Shown: positions 43,820-53,653, numbered from the stretch's first letter. The stretch is DNA of 64,000 bases from an uncultured Cellulomonas sp. (GCF_947494015.1 NZ_CANLTL010000002.1:124001-188000); one strand, 5' to 3'. Program-made: numbers and translations. Notes: generated by a model from the sequence alone, not told the origin.

Positions 43820-45385
43820 TCAGGCTCCTTGGACGGAGAGTTGGAGGGACTGCTCGTCGGGGATGTCGGCCCGCGCCAGGACGCGGTGGACTTTGCCGTC
43901 GCGCAGCACCACGACGCGGTCGCTGACAGCGAGCAGCTCGGAGTACTCGGAGGAGATGACGAGGACCGCCATGCCCTCGTCGGCGAGGGCGCGGATGGTC
44001 TCGAGGATTTCGGTCTTGGTGCCGATGTCCACCCCTGCCGTCGGCTCGTCCATGAGCAGGACGGCCGGGTCGGTGCCCAACCACTTGGCGATGACCACCT
44101 TCTGCTGATTGCCGCCGGACAGGCGGCGCACGGCCCGGGAGTCGTCCGCCACCTTGATCCGGAAGCGCTGGATCAGCTCGCGGGCCGCCGTCCGGGCGGC
44201 TCGGTCGTCGACGAGCGGCCCCCTGCGGAACCGGCCCAGCAGTGGCAGCAGGAGGTTGTCCCGGACCGAGTGGTCCAGGACGAGGCCCTGGGCGCGCCGG
44301 TCCTCGGGGATCATCGCGATCCCGGCGGCGATGGACGTGCGCGGGTTGGCGAGCTTCACCGCGCGGCCACGGATGAGCACCTCGCCGGACGTGATCGGGT
44401 CGATCCCGAACAGCGCCCGGGCGAGCTCGGTGCGTCCGCTTCCCATCAGCCCGGCCACACCGACGATCTCGCCGCGCCCGATGGAGAAGGAGATGTCCTG
44501 GACCCGCGGGCCGGCGGTCACGCCGCGCAGCTCGATGACCGGGACAGCGGCGGCGCCGGTGGAGTCGGCGGACCCGGAGTGGGCCGCGCGGAGCCGGTAC
44601 TCCAGCTCGCCGTCCATCTGCTGCCCGACGATGCCCTCCACCACCTGTGCCGGGGTGAGGTCGCTCAGCGCCTCGGTGAGCAGGCAGCGGCCGTCGCGCA
44701 GGATGGTGATGCGGTCGGCGATCCGGAACACCTCGTCCATCCGGTGCGAGATGTAGATGACCGAGATGCCCCGGGCCTTCAGCCGGCCCACCAGGTCGAA
44801 CAGGGTGTCCGCCTCGTGCTTGGCGAGGCTGGCGGTCGGCTCGTCCATGATGAGGATCCGGGCATCCTGGGCGAGCGCCTTGGCGATCTCGGTGAGCTGC
44901 CAGTACGCCGTGCCGAGCTGTCCGAGGGTGGCCTCCGGGTCGACGTCGACCTCCATCCGGGCGAAGACCTCCCGGGACCGGGCCACCGCCTCCCTGTCCC
45001 GGATGAGCCCGGACGCCAGCGGCTCGACGCCGAGGAAGATGTTCTGCGCCACCGTGAGGGTCGGCACCAGGCTGAACTCCTGGAACACCATCCCGATGCC
45101 GACCGCGCGGGCGTCGTGCGTGCTGCTGAGAGCCACCGCGCGTCCGTCGACCTCGATCGCACCGGAGTCCTTGCTGTAGACCCCCTGCAGGATCTTCATC
45201 AACGTGGACTTCCCGGCGCCGTTGCCCCCGGCGAGCGCGTGGACCTCTCCGGGCCGCACCTCGAAGTCGACGTCCTTGAGCACCGGGACCCCGTCGAAGC
45301 TCTTGTGGATGGCACGCATCCGCACAGCGGGCACGTCGACCGTCGCGTGGCCGACGTCGCTGTGGCTCTCGTTGACGTGACTCAT
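43820..45385 (-). CDS. Sugar ABC transporter ATP-binding protein, two NBDs (RbsA/XylG type)
   Basis: A 521-residue ATPase with two fused nucleotide-binding domains. The first has Walker A GGNGAGKST and Walker B ILIMDEPTA, with a degenerate signature (LGTAYWQ). The second has the RbsA-style degenerate Walker A GLMGSGRTE but an intact LSGGNQQK signature and VLLMDEPTAGVD. ATG 45385 is preceded by GGGAG; the upstream open frame is discarded. It energises the CUT2 importer. Confidence 0.95.
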   Translation of the reverse strand: MSHVNESHSDVGHATVDVPAVRMRAIHKSFDGVPVLKDVDFEVRPGEVHALAGGNGAGKSTLMKILQGVYSKDSGAIEVDGRAVALSSTHDARAVGIGMVFQEFSLVPTLTVAQNIFLGVEPLASGLIRDREAVARSREVFARMEVDVDPEATLGQLGTAYWQLTEIAKALAQDARILIMDEPTASLAKHEADTLFDLVGRLKARGISVIYISHRMDEVFRIADRITILRDGRCLLTEALSDLTPAQVVEGIVGQQMDGELEYRLRAAHSGSADSTGAAAVPVIELRGVTAGPRVQDISFSIGRGEIVGVAGLMGSGRTELARALFGIDPITSGEVLIRGRAVKLANPRTSIAAGIAMIPEDRRAQGLVLDHSVRDNLLLPLLGRFRRGPLVDDRAARTAARELIQRFRIKVADDSRAVRRLSGGNQQKVVIAKWLGTDPAVLLMDEPTAGVDIGTKTEILETIRALADEGMAVLVISSEYSELLAVSDRVVVLRDGKVHRVLARADIPDEQSLQLSVQGA

Positions 45386-45423
45386 GTCGCTCCCTCTGCG
45401 CTCTGGACCGTGTCGTCCGGGCG

Positions 45424-46617
45424 TCAGTCGACGTAGGAGTCGGTGAGGTCCGCGGGCGGCTCCTCGCCGTACACCGTCTGCCACGCGTCGAGGACGTTCT
45501 CGTGCGTCACCCCGAGAGAGGGCAGCGCCACGTAGGCGGGGGTGGGCTCGCCGAGGAGCGAGAGGGCAGCCAGCCGGGCCTCGGTGACCCCCTGCTGGTA
45601 GGGCCGCTGCGCGCCGAGCCCGACGACGGTCTGGTCCCGGGCGAGGCCGATCGCCACGTTGAGCCCGAGGTCCTGGGTCGCGACCTTGAGGTCGGTGCGC
45701 CCGGCGGAGCGGGCGGCGGCCAGCACACCTTCGGCGGGCACGTCCCAGACCGCCCAGAGGCCGTCGAGGTCGGGGTTCTGGCTCAGCATGGCGTTGGCCG
45801 CGGTCTGCGCGTCGCCGGCGAAGTCGGGGCCGGCGATGCCCTGCTCCGCGACGATCTCGATGTCGGGGTAGTCCTCCTCGATCGTCTGCGTGAAGCCGTC
45901 GAAGCGCTGCTGAGTCACGAAGAAGTCGGCCTCGTGGTAGATCGCGCCGATGGTCCCCTCGCCCCCGAGCGCACGGGCCAGCAGGTGCGCGGAGATGACG
46001 CCGTTGCCGAAGTTGTCCGCCGATACCGCCGACACGTAGTCCTCGCCGGCCACGAAGCCGTCGGGGACGTTGTCCATGAAGACGAGCTTCACGCCCGCCT
46101 CGGCGGCCGCGCGGTACGCGCCGGCGGTCGCCACCGGGTCGGTGGGCAGCGAGACGATGACGTCGGGCTGCTGCGTCAGCGCGTTCTCGATGTCCGACAC
46201 CTGCTGAGCCGGGTCGAAGTCGGCGTCGGTGACGGAGGTGACCTCGATGCCGAGGCGGCCGAACTCGTCCCGCAGACCCTTGATCTGCGACGTCGACCAG
46301 TCGTCGCCGGCGTAGTGCATGACGATCGCGGCGCTCGCGCCGAGCGCCTTGACCTGCTCGACCTGCTCGTCGGTCAGCTCGGCCGCCTCGGCCGACTCGG
46401 GCTCCTCCCCGTTCGGGCCGGTGCTGAGCACCTGCGCCTCGACCTCGGCGAGAGCGGCGTCGACCTGCTCGAGGAAGCCTTCGTCCACCTCACCCGCGGG
46501 CTGCGACGCGCCGCCGTCGGCGGGGGTGCAGGCGGTGAGGACGAAGCAGAGCGCGGCGGGGAGGGCGAGGTAACGGACGGCGAGGTCGCGGCGTCCGGAC
46601 CGGGTGATTCCGGGCAT
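45424..46617 (-). CDS. Sugar ABC transporter substrate-binding lipoprotein (CUT2)
   Basis: A 397-residue lipoprotein. The signal peptide has the lipobox FVLTAC. A linker of about 50 acidic residues precedes a RbsB/LacI-like type I periplasmic-binding fold (VKALGASAAIVMHYAGDDWS, VSLPTDPVATAGAYRAAAEA, VFMDNVPDGF). The C-terminal segment PTPAYVALPSLGVTHENVLD resembles inositol/rhizopine-type binders, but the ligand is not fixed by sequence. AAAGG precedes ATG 46617. Confidence 0.92.
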   Translation of the reverse strand: MPGITRSGRRDLAVRYLALPAALCFVLTACTPADGGASQPAGEVDEGFLEQVDAALAEVEAQVLSTGPNGEEPESAEAAELTDEQVEQVKALGASAAIVMHYAGDDWSTSQIKGLRDEFGRLGIEVTSVTDADFDPAQQVSDIENALTQQPDVIVSLPTDPVATAGAYRAAAEAGVKLVFMDNVPDGFVAGEDYVSAVSADNFGNGVISAHLLARALGGEGTIGAIYHEADFFVTQQRFDGFTQTIEEDYPDIEIVAEQGIAGPDFAGDAQTAANAMLSQNPDLDGLWAVWDVPAEGVLAAARSAGRTDLKVATQDLGLNVAIGLARDQTVVGLGAQRPYQQGVTEARLAALSLLGEPTPAYVALPSLGVTHENVLDAWQTVYGEEPPADLTDSYVD

Positions 46618-46689
46618 GGCTGTGCCTTTCGATGGGTGTGGCTGAGGGTGGGGCGGGGAGAAGGCAGGGAGTGCGGCGGTGGAGGACCG

Positions 46690-47520
46690 TCAGGCCGGCA
46701 GGCGGCTCAGCAGCTCCGTGAGATGGGCGTGGCTGACGGCCGCGGCGTCCCGGGGGGCACCGTCGGTGGAGTCGAGCTCGACGACGAGCCAGCTGTCGTA
46801 CCCGGTCTCCACGACGGCGCGCACGACGTCGTCGAGGTCGAGGTCGCCCTGGCCGAGCGGCAGGAACGTCCCCGTGGCCAGGTCGATGTCCTTGAGGTGC
46901 ACGTGCGCGAGCCGCTCGGGGTAGCGGCGGATGAGCGTCGCCGGGTCCCCGCCACCGGCTGCGAGATGCGCCGTGTCGGGGCAGAAGCCGATCCGGGTGA
47001 CAGCCATCAGCCGCTCGAGCTCCGCCGGTGACTCCACGATCGTGGACAGGTGCGGGTGGTAGCTCGCCTCCAGCCCGTGCTCCGCGGCGAGGTCGCACAC
47101 CCGGTCGAGCGCTGCGCCCAGCCGGTCGTAGTCCTCGTCGGGAGTTCCCTCGGCCCGGCGGGCTCCCCCGCCGACCACCAGGCGTGAGGCGCCGAACTGA
47201 CGTGCCAGCTCGCAGGCGCGGCGGAGACGAGCCATCTCGTCGGGCAGGGCGTCGGCGTACACGAAGTTGGCACCCGAGTAGACGCTGACCAGCTCGACGC
47301 CCGCCGAGGCGAGCGCGTCGAGGAACGGCTGCGGGTCGTCGGCGATCGCGGCGAGGTTGCCGTCGAACACCTCGGTCCCCTCGTACCCGGCGGCGCCGAT
47401 CTCCCGGACGGCGTCGACGATCGAGCCGTTCGAGAGGTAGTAGAGGTCCTTGACGCTGGTCACCCCGGCGGGATGGCCCACGACTCCGCCCCAGGTGATG
47501 GTGTGGTGAGCGATGCGCAT
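46690..47520 (-). CDS. TIM-barrel sugar phosphate isomerase/epimerase (AP endonuclease 2 family)
   Basis: A 276-residue xylose-isomerase-like barrel. Metal-site residues appear in order: GYEGTEVFDG (Glu), SYHPHLST (His), GFCPDTAHLAAGG (Asp/His), VHLKDID (His/Asp) and LVVELDST (Glu). Relatives isomerise or epimerise keto-sugars, and a branch catalyses beta-elimination of 3-keto-glycosides. ATG 47520 follows AAGGG. It is the first gene of the CUT2 operon, preceded by a long untranslated region. Confidence 0.88.
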   Translation of the reverse strand: MRIAHHTITWGGVVGHPAGVTSVKDLYYLSNGSIVDAVREIGAAGYEGTEVFDGNLAAIADDPQPFLDALASAGVELVSVYSGANFVYADALPDEMARLRRACELARQFGASRLVVGGGARRAEGTPDEDYDRLGAALDRVCDLAAEHGLEASYHPHLSTIVESPAELERLMAVTRIGFCPDTAHLAAGGGDPATLIRRYPERLAHVHLKDIDLATGTFLPLGQGDLDLDDVVRAVVETGYDSWLVVELDSTDGAPRDAAAVSHAHLTELLSRLPA

Positions 47521-48106
47521 CGTCGCGCCCTTCTGACTGGTGTGGTGCACCACGGCCCGGCCGTGGTCTGGACAGCTGTCGGTGCCGCTGCGCCCGCAGG
47601 ACGGCGTTCCTCGATGGGGCGGTGCGGCTGCAGCCCGCACCGCGAGACCGCACCGCGTGAAGGCGGCGCCGCCGGATCGGTGCTCCGGTGCTGCGCGCCG
47701 CTCCGGTGTCTCAGCCGGGGGTGACGGACCGCGTCAGGGTCGAGCACGTCCCCCGCGGCCTCGTCGTCCGAGACGGCTCGACGTCGCGTGGGCTCGCTCC
47801 CCCGCGTCGACCGACTCACGAGGTACCCAGGGGCTCGTCCTGGACGACATCGACGATCTCCCTCGATCGGTGCGGTGGTGGTGGTGCAACTGCCTGGGAC
47901 GTCGCCCGTCGGCACGTCCGCGCCGCTCTGCCTCGATCCCGGGCAACGCCGACGTCACGAGTGTGAACGTTCGCCCTCGGTCCAGTCAAGCCCGATGGCG
48001 AACGTTCGCCCAACCGATGGGCGATCGCAGCGCGTCCAGGAGCCGTTCTCGTCCTGCCTCCGAGACTGCGTCGCCCACTGCGTCGCCCACCGGGGCGTCC
48101 CGGCGG
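47521..48106. other. Long control region ahead of CUT2 operon (586 bp)
   Basis: No coding frame is supported. Two operator-like palindromes lie at its far end (47962-48010), 440-490 bases before the first gene. This implies a long leader or an unseen small gene or RNA. I could not identify a riboswitch. Confidence 0.5.
47962..48010. promoter_or_regulatory. Paired palindromic operators
   Basis: TGTGAACGTTCGCC at 47962-47975 and the perfect palindrome GGCGAACGTTCGCC at 47997-48010 share the core GAACGTTCGCC, with centres 35 bases apart (about three and a third helical turns). Their placement between the LacI gene and the CUT2 operon suggests they are that LacI protein's binding sites. Confidence 0.65.
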
Positions 48107-49111
48107 TCAGGGACGAGCGGTCGACCGACGGACGATCAGCTGCGGGGTGGCGGGCGTCGTGTCCGGCTCCCGGCCCTCGATCAGGCCGAGGAGGATCTCC
48201 ATGCATCGTGCACCGACGGTGGCGAACGACTGCCGGACCGTGGTCAGCGGCGGGTGCACCTCGGACGCGAACTCGTTGTCGTCGAACCCCACGACGGAGA
48301 TGTCCCGCGGGACGGATGCGCCGGCTTCGTACAGGGCACGCATGAAGCCGAGCGCCATGAGATCCGAGGCGATGAAGATCGACCTCGGCAGTCCCTCCGC
48401 GGACATCCGCTGCCCGATCCGGTACGCGCTCTCCCCCGTCCAGTCCCCGAACTGCACCGTCGCGGCCGGCAGGCCGTGGGCGCCCAGCTCCGCCTGCCAG
48501 CCGCGAAGCCGCACCTGGCCGTCGAGCCACTCCTGGCTGCCGGCCAGGTGGGCGATGTCGCGGTGCCCGAGGTGCACGAGGTGACGGACCGCCAGCCGCG
48601 CGCCGAGCTCCTGGTCCTCGTAGAACACCGTGATCCCCGGCTGACTCGCTTCCCCGGGCGCCAGCATCACCACCGGGATCCCGGCGGAGGTCCTCTCAGC
48701 GACGTGGGCCATCGACACGCGAGGTGCGATGACGACGATGCCTTCCACGTCCCGCTCGTTGAAGTCGCGGAAGGTGTCCGCGAGCAGCTCCCCGCTCGGG
48801 TTGCTCATCGTCGCGACCAGCGCGGTGTACCCCGCGTTCCGGGCCGCGGACTCGACCGCGGCCAGCGTGCTCACCGGGCCGAAGCGGGGTGAGGCGTCGG
48901 CGATGACCCCGATGGTCCGCGACCGCTTCGTCACGAGCGCACGGGCGGCCTCGTTGCGCCGGTAGCCCAGCTCCGCGATCGCGGCGAGCACGCGATCCCG
49001 GGTCGCGATCGAGACCCGCGGCCCGTCGTTGATGACGCGCGAGACCGTCTGGTAGGAGACCCCTGCCTCCCGGGCGACGTCCTTCAACGAGGGCGGCCTG
49101 GCCCTGGACAT
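48107..49111 (-). CDS. LacI-family transcriptional repressor of the CUT2 operon
   Basis: A 334-residue repressor. The HTH is SLKDVAREAGVSYQTVSRVI (about residues 8-27), and the sensor ends VVGFDDNEFASEVHPPLTTV. ATG 49111 has GGAGGAG at 8 bases; ATG 49117 would be too close to it. It is transcribed in the same direction as the CUT2 operon and ends 586 bases before it. Palindromic sites lie just beyond its stop. The ligand is probably the imported monosaccharide. Confidence 0.9.
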   Translation of the reverse strand: MSRARPPSLKDVAREAGVSYQTVSRVINDGPRVSIATRDRVLAAIAELGYRRNEAARALVTKRSRTIGVIADASPRFGPVSTLAAVESAARNAGYTALVATMSNPSGELLADTFRDFNERDVEGIVVIAPRVSMAHVAERTSAGIPVVMLAPGEASQPGITVFYEDQELGARLAVRHLVHLGHRDIAHLAGSQEWLDGQVRLRGWQAELGAHGLPAATVQFGDWTGESAYRIGQRMSAEGLPRSIFIASDLMALGFMRALYEAGASVPRDISVVGFDDNEFASEVHPPLTTVRQSFATVGARCMEILLGLIEGREPDTTPATPQLIVRRSTARP

Positions 49112-49584
49112 CACCATGCTCCTCCGAGGTTCGGTTCGCGTGCGGCCGTGGAGGCGCTCGTGGCCCGGTCCCCCAGCGCAGCGCCGACACGCGCCACGGG
49201 GATCGGGCCGGCGGTTCCATCCGTAGCGTAGAGGTCGGTCGAGAGGTGTCGACCCGAGGTGCCGAGCGAGCCGCCGTGGGCCCAGCCGGATCCACCGTGT
49301 CGCCGCACCACGGCAGCGCCTGGGCCCGGCACGCGTCGGGCCGACGGGAGCGGCACCGACACCGCGGCCGGCGCCGTGCCCACCCGTCGACCACACGACC
49401 AAAGGCCCTGCCGCTCTCGTGAGCGACAGGGCCTCTGCCTGCTACGTCGTCGTCGTCGGGGCAGGCCCCCATTTGTGAACCCCGCGGTCATGAGCGGCAC
49501 CTCATCGGCGTGCGGCAGGGCTCGTCCGACGACGGGCCCACGGCCATCCTCGCTCGCTGGGACCGGCGGGCGAAGGGCGACGTG
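49112..49584. other. Intergenic region upstream of LacI (473 bp)
   Basis: It contains the terminator at 49403-49434. The remainder is GC-rich with no supported gene; the LacI promoter must lie in its left part. Confidence 0.5.
49403..49434 (-). terminator. Rho-independent terminator of the second CUT1 operon
   Basis: An 8-bp and a 5-bp stem separated by one mismatch (arms 49403-49416 and 49421-49434, loop TCGT), followed on the minus strand by TTTGG. It lies about 150 bases after the stop at 49585. The short T-run makes it the most classical terminator in the window. Confidence 0.75.
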
Positions 49585-51906
49585 TCATTGTGCTTCGGCG
49601 CTCGAGAGTGCCGGCGTGGCCAGCAGCCGGATCTGCGAGAAGTCCACGGTGGCGAACATGTCGCGGATCGAGTCCAGGCCGTAGCAGGCGGCTGCGGCGA
49701 CGAAGCCGTTGCACGTGTCGTTGTCGTCGCCCTTGACCTTGCCGACGGCACCGGAGAACTTCGTCGCCTCCGGGGCGCTGAGCCAGTAGGACGTCATGAA
49801 GCCCTCGCACTGGATACCCGGTGCTGCGTAGCCGAACATGCGGCCGGGGAGCGAGACGCCTTGCTGCATGCCGTGGAGCACCACTTCGGCCACATCGACG
49901 AATTCCGGGACACGGGCCGCACGTGCGACCTCGAGCAGGTCACCCACGAACTCCAGGAACACGTCCTCGACATAGGAGCCGCCGGGGATCGCGTCGCACA
50001 CCGCCCACCCCGTCGTCCGGAAGTCCGCGTCTGCCAGCAGCGTCCCCTCCGGGAACGGCACGTCCCAGCAGAACAGCCAGGAGCTGGCGACCTTGGCGGC
50101 GCGCACAGCGCCGTCGAGATGGCGAGGGTCCCCGCCCAGCCGGTACGCGGTGATCAACGAGCGCATCGCGAACAGCACGCCCGTCGAGTCGACCTTGACC
50201 GACTTGATCTGAGCGGTGTCGTTCAGCCCGCCGCAGTAGCGCACGCCCTGGACGAACGTCCGCAGGATGTGGTCGGCGGCGCGCAGGGCAGCCGAGGCGT
50301 ACTCGGCCCGACCCGTCAGCCGGTGCAGGTCTGCCAGCACCGGGACGGGGAAGATCGCACCGGAGCCCTGCTCGAGGTCGCTCTTGCCGAACCACTCCGT
50401 CGGCTCGGTGAGCGGGCTGCCGTCCGGCGAGTACGCCCGGTACCAGGATCCGTCGTCCCGCTGGGTCGCCAGCAGGAAGCTTCCGAAGCGCTCTCCCGCC
50501 CGCAACCACTCGGGCTGGTCGACACCGTGGCGCTTCTCCTCCTCGTAGCCGAGCAGCACGGCGTGCACCGCCTCGCACATGGTGCGCGTGTAGTTCCCCG
50601 GCACGCCGCGCAGGCGCGCCGCGACGGGAGCGAGGGCGTCCGTGATCTGGGATCCGAGGTAGTCCCGCAGGGTCTCCTCGTCCTGCGCGTACTGGAACGG
50701 CATGAGGATGCCGGTGAACCAGTCCACGAACTGGCCTCGCTGGGTGTCGTACAGGCCGTCGCAGAACCCGTTGTCGTGCTGGCACGACCGCACGAAGAAG
50801 TCGTTGACCCGCCGCGCGCGGTCCGTCCACAGGCGCACGCCGTCGCGGTGCCCCCGCCGCAGACCGGCGAGCGCGAGGAGCGACTGCGCGCCCGTGAAGC
50901 CGAACTCGAGAAGGGAACCGAGCGTCCGCCCGTCCCGTGGCGAGAAGTGCGTCAGGTATCCGGCCGGCTCGCGGGGGTCGTCCGCCGCGGACCATTCCCG
51001 GTAGTACTGCTGGGTCAGCGAGAAGCGATGTGCCTCGATCTCCTCGAGCGGCAGGGGCAGGGGGCTCGGAGCCGTGCCGAGCCGGACCCACTGGCGCCGC
51101 GACACGGACCAGATGGCTTCGGTCAGGTCGGGCGCGTCCACCACGCTGAGCTCGTACGTGACCGAGCTCCTGAGCCCCGTCTCGTTCGGCAGGTACCCCG
51201 CCCAACCCCGCCCCGAGGTGTCCAGGCAGTAGGAGCGCTCTTCCCGGAACGGATAGCCGGCTCGCAGCACCAGCGGGCCGTCCTGCGCCGCGACGACACC
51301 GAGCGAGCCGATGTCGGTGTCAGCGATCACGGCCCCGGTGACCAGCTGCTCGGGGGTCACCGCGGAGTCGTGCCGGGGCGCCTCGACGCGCGCCAGGCAC
51401 AGGCCGTACTGGGCGCTGGGCAGGAAGGCGAGTGCCGCGAGGTGCCCGTTGCGGTCGTCGCGGAACTCGTGGACGTCGGTCCCCAGGTAGTCCTCGCGGC
51501 CGTCGAGATCGGTGTCGTTGAGGTTGTACAGGTTGCCGGAGATGAACAGCTGCCACTGCTCGCTCGGACCGACTGCCGGGCCCTCCACCGCGAAGTCCCA
51601 GCGCACTCCCGCGGCTGTCGCAGCCCGGCGGACGACGACATCCCTGCGGACGACGACGCGGCCCTCGTCGCCGACGGCGTGCCAGCGGTCGCTGATCTCG
51701 ATCTCGCTGCCGTCGTCGGTGACGACGGTCGCTCCCGCGACCAGCGCGTCACCGTCGTGGCTCAGCGTCTGGTAGGCGCTGGCCACACCGGCGCCGTCCG
51801 TCGTCTCCACCTGCACCGGTGCAACCGCCCGAACCAGCGTCTGCTCGCCGGCACGCACAACCACGACATTCCCGCCGTCTGCGACGGAGACCTCTACGTG
51901 CACCAT
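49585..51906 (-). CDS. Large conserved protein of unrecognised family (paralogue of 58191-60527)
   Basis: A 773-residue cytoplasmic protein, no signal peptide. Residues 1-270 look like a beta-sandwich with an Asp-rich strand pair (LYNLNDTDLDGREDYLG). From about 300 on, helical repeats resemble an (alpha/alpha)-barrel enzyme: HFSPRDGRTLGSLLEFGFTG, FCDGLYDTQRGQFVDWFTG, VPGNYTRTMCEAVHAVLLGY, YCGGLNDTAQIKSVKVDS and GYAAPGIQCEGFMTSYWLSA. It is the last gene of an importer-GH43 operon and is about 60% identical by eye to the 58191-60527 protein in the central part. It may be an uncharacterised glycosidase or lyase. ATG 51906 follows GAAGGAG. Confidence 0.85.
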   Translation of the reverse strand: MVHVEVSVADGGNVVVVRAGEQTLVRAVAPVQVETTDGAGVASAYQTLSHDGDALVAGATVVTDDGSEIEISDRWHAVGDEGRVVVRRDVVVRRAATAAGVRWDFAVEGPAVGPSEQWQLFISGNLYNLNDTDLDGREDYLGTDVHEFRDDRNGHLAALAFLPSAQYGLCLARVEAPRHDSAVTPEQLVTGAVIADTDIGSLGVVAAQDGPLVLRAGYPFREERSYCLDTSGRGWAGYLPNETGLRSSVTYELSVVDAPDLTEAIWSVSRRQWVRLGTAPSPLPLPLEEIEAHRFSLTQQYYREWSAADDPREPAGYLTHFSPRDGRTLGSLLEFGFTGAQSLLALAGLRRGHRDGVRLWTDRARRVNDFFVRSCQHDNGFCDGLYDTQRGQFVDWFTGILMPFQYAQDEETLRDYLGSQITDALAPVAARLRGVPGNYTRTMCEAVHAVLLGYEEEKRHGVDQPEWLRAGERFGSFLLATQRDDGSWYRAYSPDGSPLTEPTEWFGKSDLEQGSGAIFPVPVLADLHRLTGRAEYASAALRAADHILRTFVQGVRYCGGLNDTAQIKSVKVDSTGVLFAMRSLITAYRLGGDPRHLDGAVRAAKVASSWLFCWDVPFPEGTLLADADFRTTGWAVCDAIPGGSYVEDVFLEFVGDLLEVARAARVPEFVDVAEVVLHGMQQGVSLPGRMFGYAAPGIQCEGFMTSYWLSAPEATKFSGAVGKVKGDDNDTCNGFVAAAACYGLDSIRDMFATVDFSQIRLLATPALSSAEAQ

Positions 51907-52039
51907 CTTCTCCTTCTCGAAATTTGGGGTCGACCGGCGAGCGACCTCGCGGCGACAGCCGGACGCCGGACCGCCTGCGCGGTGCGGCACCGTTTCCCGC
52001 AGGGCTGTCGCACGGTGCACGCGCCTCGCGCTGCTCGCG

Positions 52040-53653
52040 TTAGGGGGACGTCAGGACCGCCCGGTCCGGTTCGATCACGCGCTCGTCGTCGTCCCTGGGG
52101 ACGCTCCCGCCGGACGACAGCGGCGTGTAGTCGAACCAGTCGAACCATCCCCGGCCGCCACCGGCTCCCGCCGCATACATGCCGACCATCACGCCGGTGA
52201 AGCCACCGGCGACCTCGGCGCTGAGGAACTTGGCGTCCACGGGCGGGGCCGCGACCTCATGGCCGGCGTCGTCGACCATGCTGAAGACGTACGAGTCCAC
52301 ACTGCCGCGCACGGTCACGTCGACCTCGGCGAGGCCGTGCGTGGTCCCGAGCGTCCGGACCAGGTCGAGGCGACCCAGGCGGATCCGCAGGACGATCTCG
52401 TTGACCGCACCAGCGCGGCGCAGCCCGAGGGCGTAGTGGTGGTCTCCGTTCATGCGCACGGCGATCCCCGCCTCGTCTCCCTCGGCAGCCGCCTCGAGAC
52501 GGAGCCGGGCACCGGCGGTGAACGCGTGGTGCTGCTGACGACGTCCGACGAAGGTGGGCGACGGGCCGTCCAGTCGGGACTCCGTCGGCAGGGCGAGCAG
52601 ACCGCGCCGCGCGTGCAGGACGGCCGGCTCGAGCGGGCGCCGGACGAACTGCCAGCACGGTGCGAGCCGGTCCGCGCCGAAGTCGTCGCGCACGGGCGGC
52701 GGCTCGGCGCCCGTCGCCGGCAACCCGGGGCGCTGCTGCACCGCGGCCACCTCGCCGCGCTCCCCCACCCGGGGCCATCCGTCGTCGGTCCAGCGCACGC
52801 GGGCCAGGAACGTCTCTCGTCCCAGCAGGTGACGCGGCCACTGGCCGACCGGCCGGACTCCTAGGCAGACCATCCACCACTCGTCATCCGCCAGCTCGAC
52901 GAAGTCGGCGTGGCCCATCGCCTGGAACGCGCTGGTCATCCCGGCATGGCTCACGACGGGACCGTAAGGCGACGCCGAGAACGGTCCCCAGGGCGAGGTG
53001 GACCGACCCACTCCCACCCGGTGCCCGTACTCCGTGCCGCCCTCGGCGGTCAGCAGGTAGTAGTAGCCGCCGCGTCGGAACAGGTGGGGACCCTCGGGAT
53101 AGCGCGCACCGGTCCCGCCCCAGATGAAGCGCGGTGCCACGAGGACCTCTCCCGTGGCCGGGTCGACGACCGACTGCTGGATCCCGCGCTCGAAGTCCGG
53201 CTCCGCCAGGTGCGGACCGCTGGGGTCCGGTTCCACGTTCGAGGTGAAGTAGACCTCGTCGTCGGCGAAGTAGAGGGAGGGGTCGATGCCGTTCTGGTCC
53301 ACCCATACGGGGTCCGACCACGGACCAGCGGGGTCCGTCGCCTGGACGATGAAGTGCCCGCGGCCCGAGACGTTGGTCGAGGTGACGTAGAACGTCCCGT
53401 CGTGGTGACGGATCGTGGGGGCGAAGATGCCACCCGAGTCCGGGGCGCCGCTCAGGTCGACCTGGCTGACTCGCGTGAGCACGTGCCCGATCTGCGTCCA
53501 CGACACCAGGTCGGTGCTGGTGAAGATCGGGATCCCGGGGAAGTACTCGAACGAGCTGGTCACCAGGTAGAAGGTGTCTCCCACGCGACAGATGCTGGGG
53601 TCCGGGTGGAAGCCCGGGATCACCGGGTTCGCGAAGGTGTCCGCGGAAGTCAT
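52040..53653 (-). CDS. GH43 beta-xylosidase/arabinofuranosidase with C-terminal beta-sandwich
   Basis: A 537-residue intracellular enzyme. It begins TFANPVIPGFHPDPSICRVG (catalytic base Asp18), with QNGIDPSLYFADDEVYFTSN (pKa-tuning Asp) and GARYPEGPHLFRRGGYYYLL (acid Glu). The C-terminal half is the concanavalin-like domain found in xylan 1,4-beta-xylosidases of this family. ATG 53653 overlaps the permease stop (ATGA). It acts on oligosaccharides brought in by the adjoining transporter. Confidence 0.92.
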   Translation of the reverse strand: MTSADTFANPVIPGFHPDPSICRVGDTFYLVTSSFEYFPGIPIFTSTDLVSWTQIGHVLTRVSQVDLSGAPDSGGIFAPTIRHHDGTFYVTSTNVSGRGHFIVQATDPAGPWSDPVWVDQNGIDPSLYFADDEVYFTSNVEPDPSGPHLAEPDFERGIQQSVVDPATGEVLVAPRFIWGGTGARYPEGPHLFRRGGYYYLLTAEGGTEYGHRVGVGRSTSPWGPFSASPYGPVVSHAGMTSAFQAMGHADFVELADDEWWMVCLGVRPVGQWPRHLLGRETFLARVRWTDDGWPRVGERGEVAAVQQRPGLPATGAEPPPVRDDFGADRLAPCWQFVRRPLEPAVLHARRGLLALPTESRLDGPSPTFVGRRQQHHAFTAGARLRLEAAAEGDEAGIAVRMNGDHHYALGLRRAGAVNEIVLRIRLGRLDLVRTLGTTHGLAEVDVTVRGSVDSYVFSMVDDAGHEVAAPPVDAKFLSAEVAGGFTGVMVGMYAAGAGGGRGWFDWFDYTPLSSGGSVPRDDDERVIEPDRAVLTSP

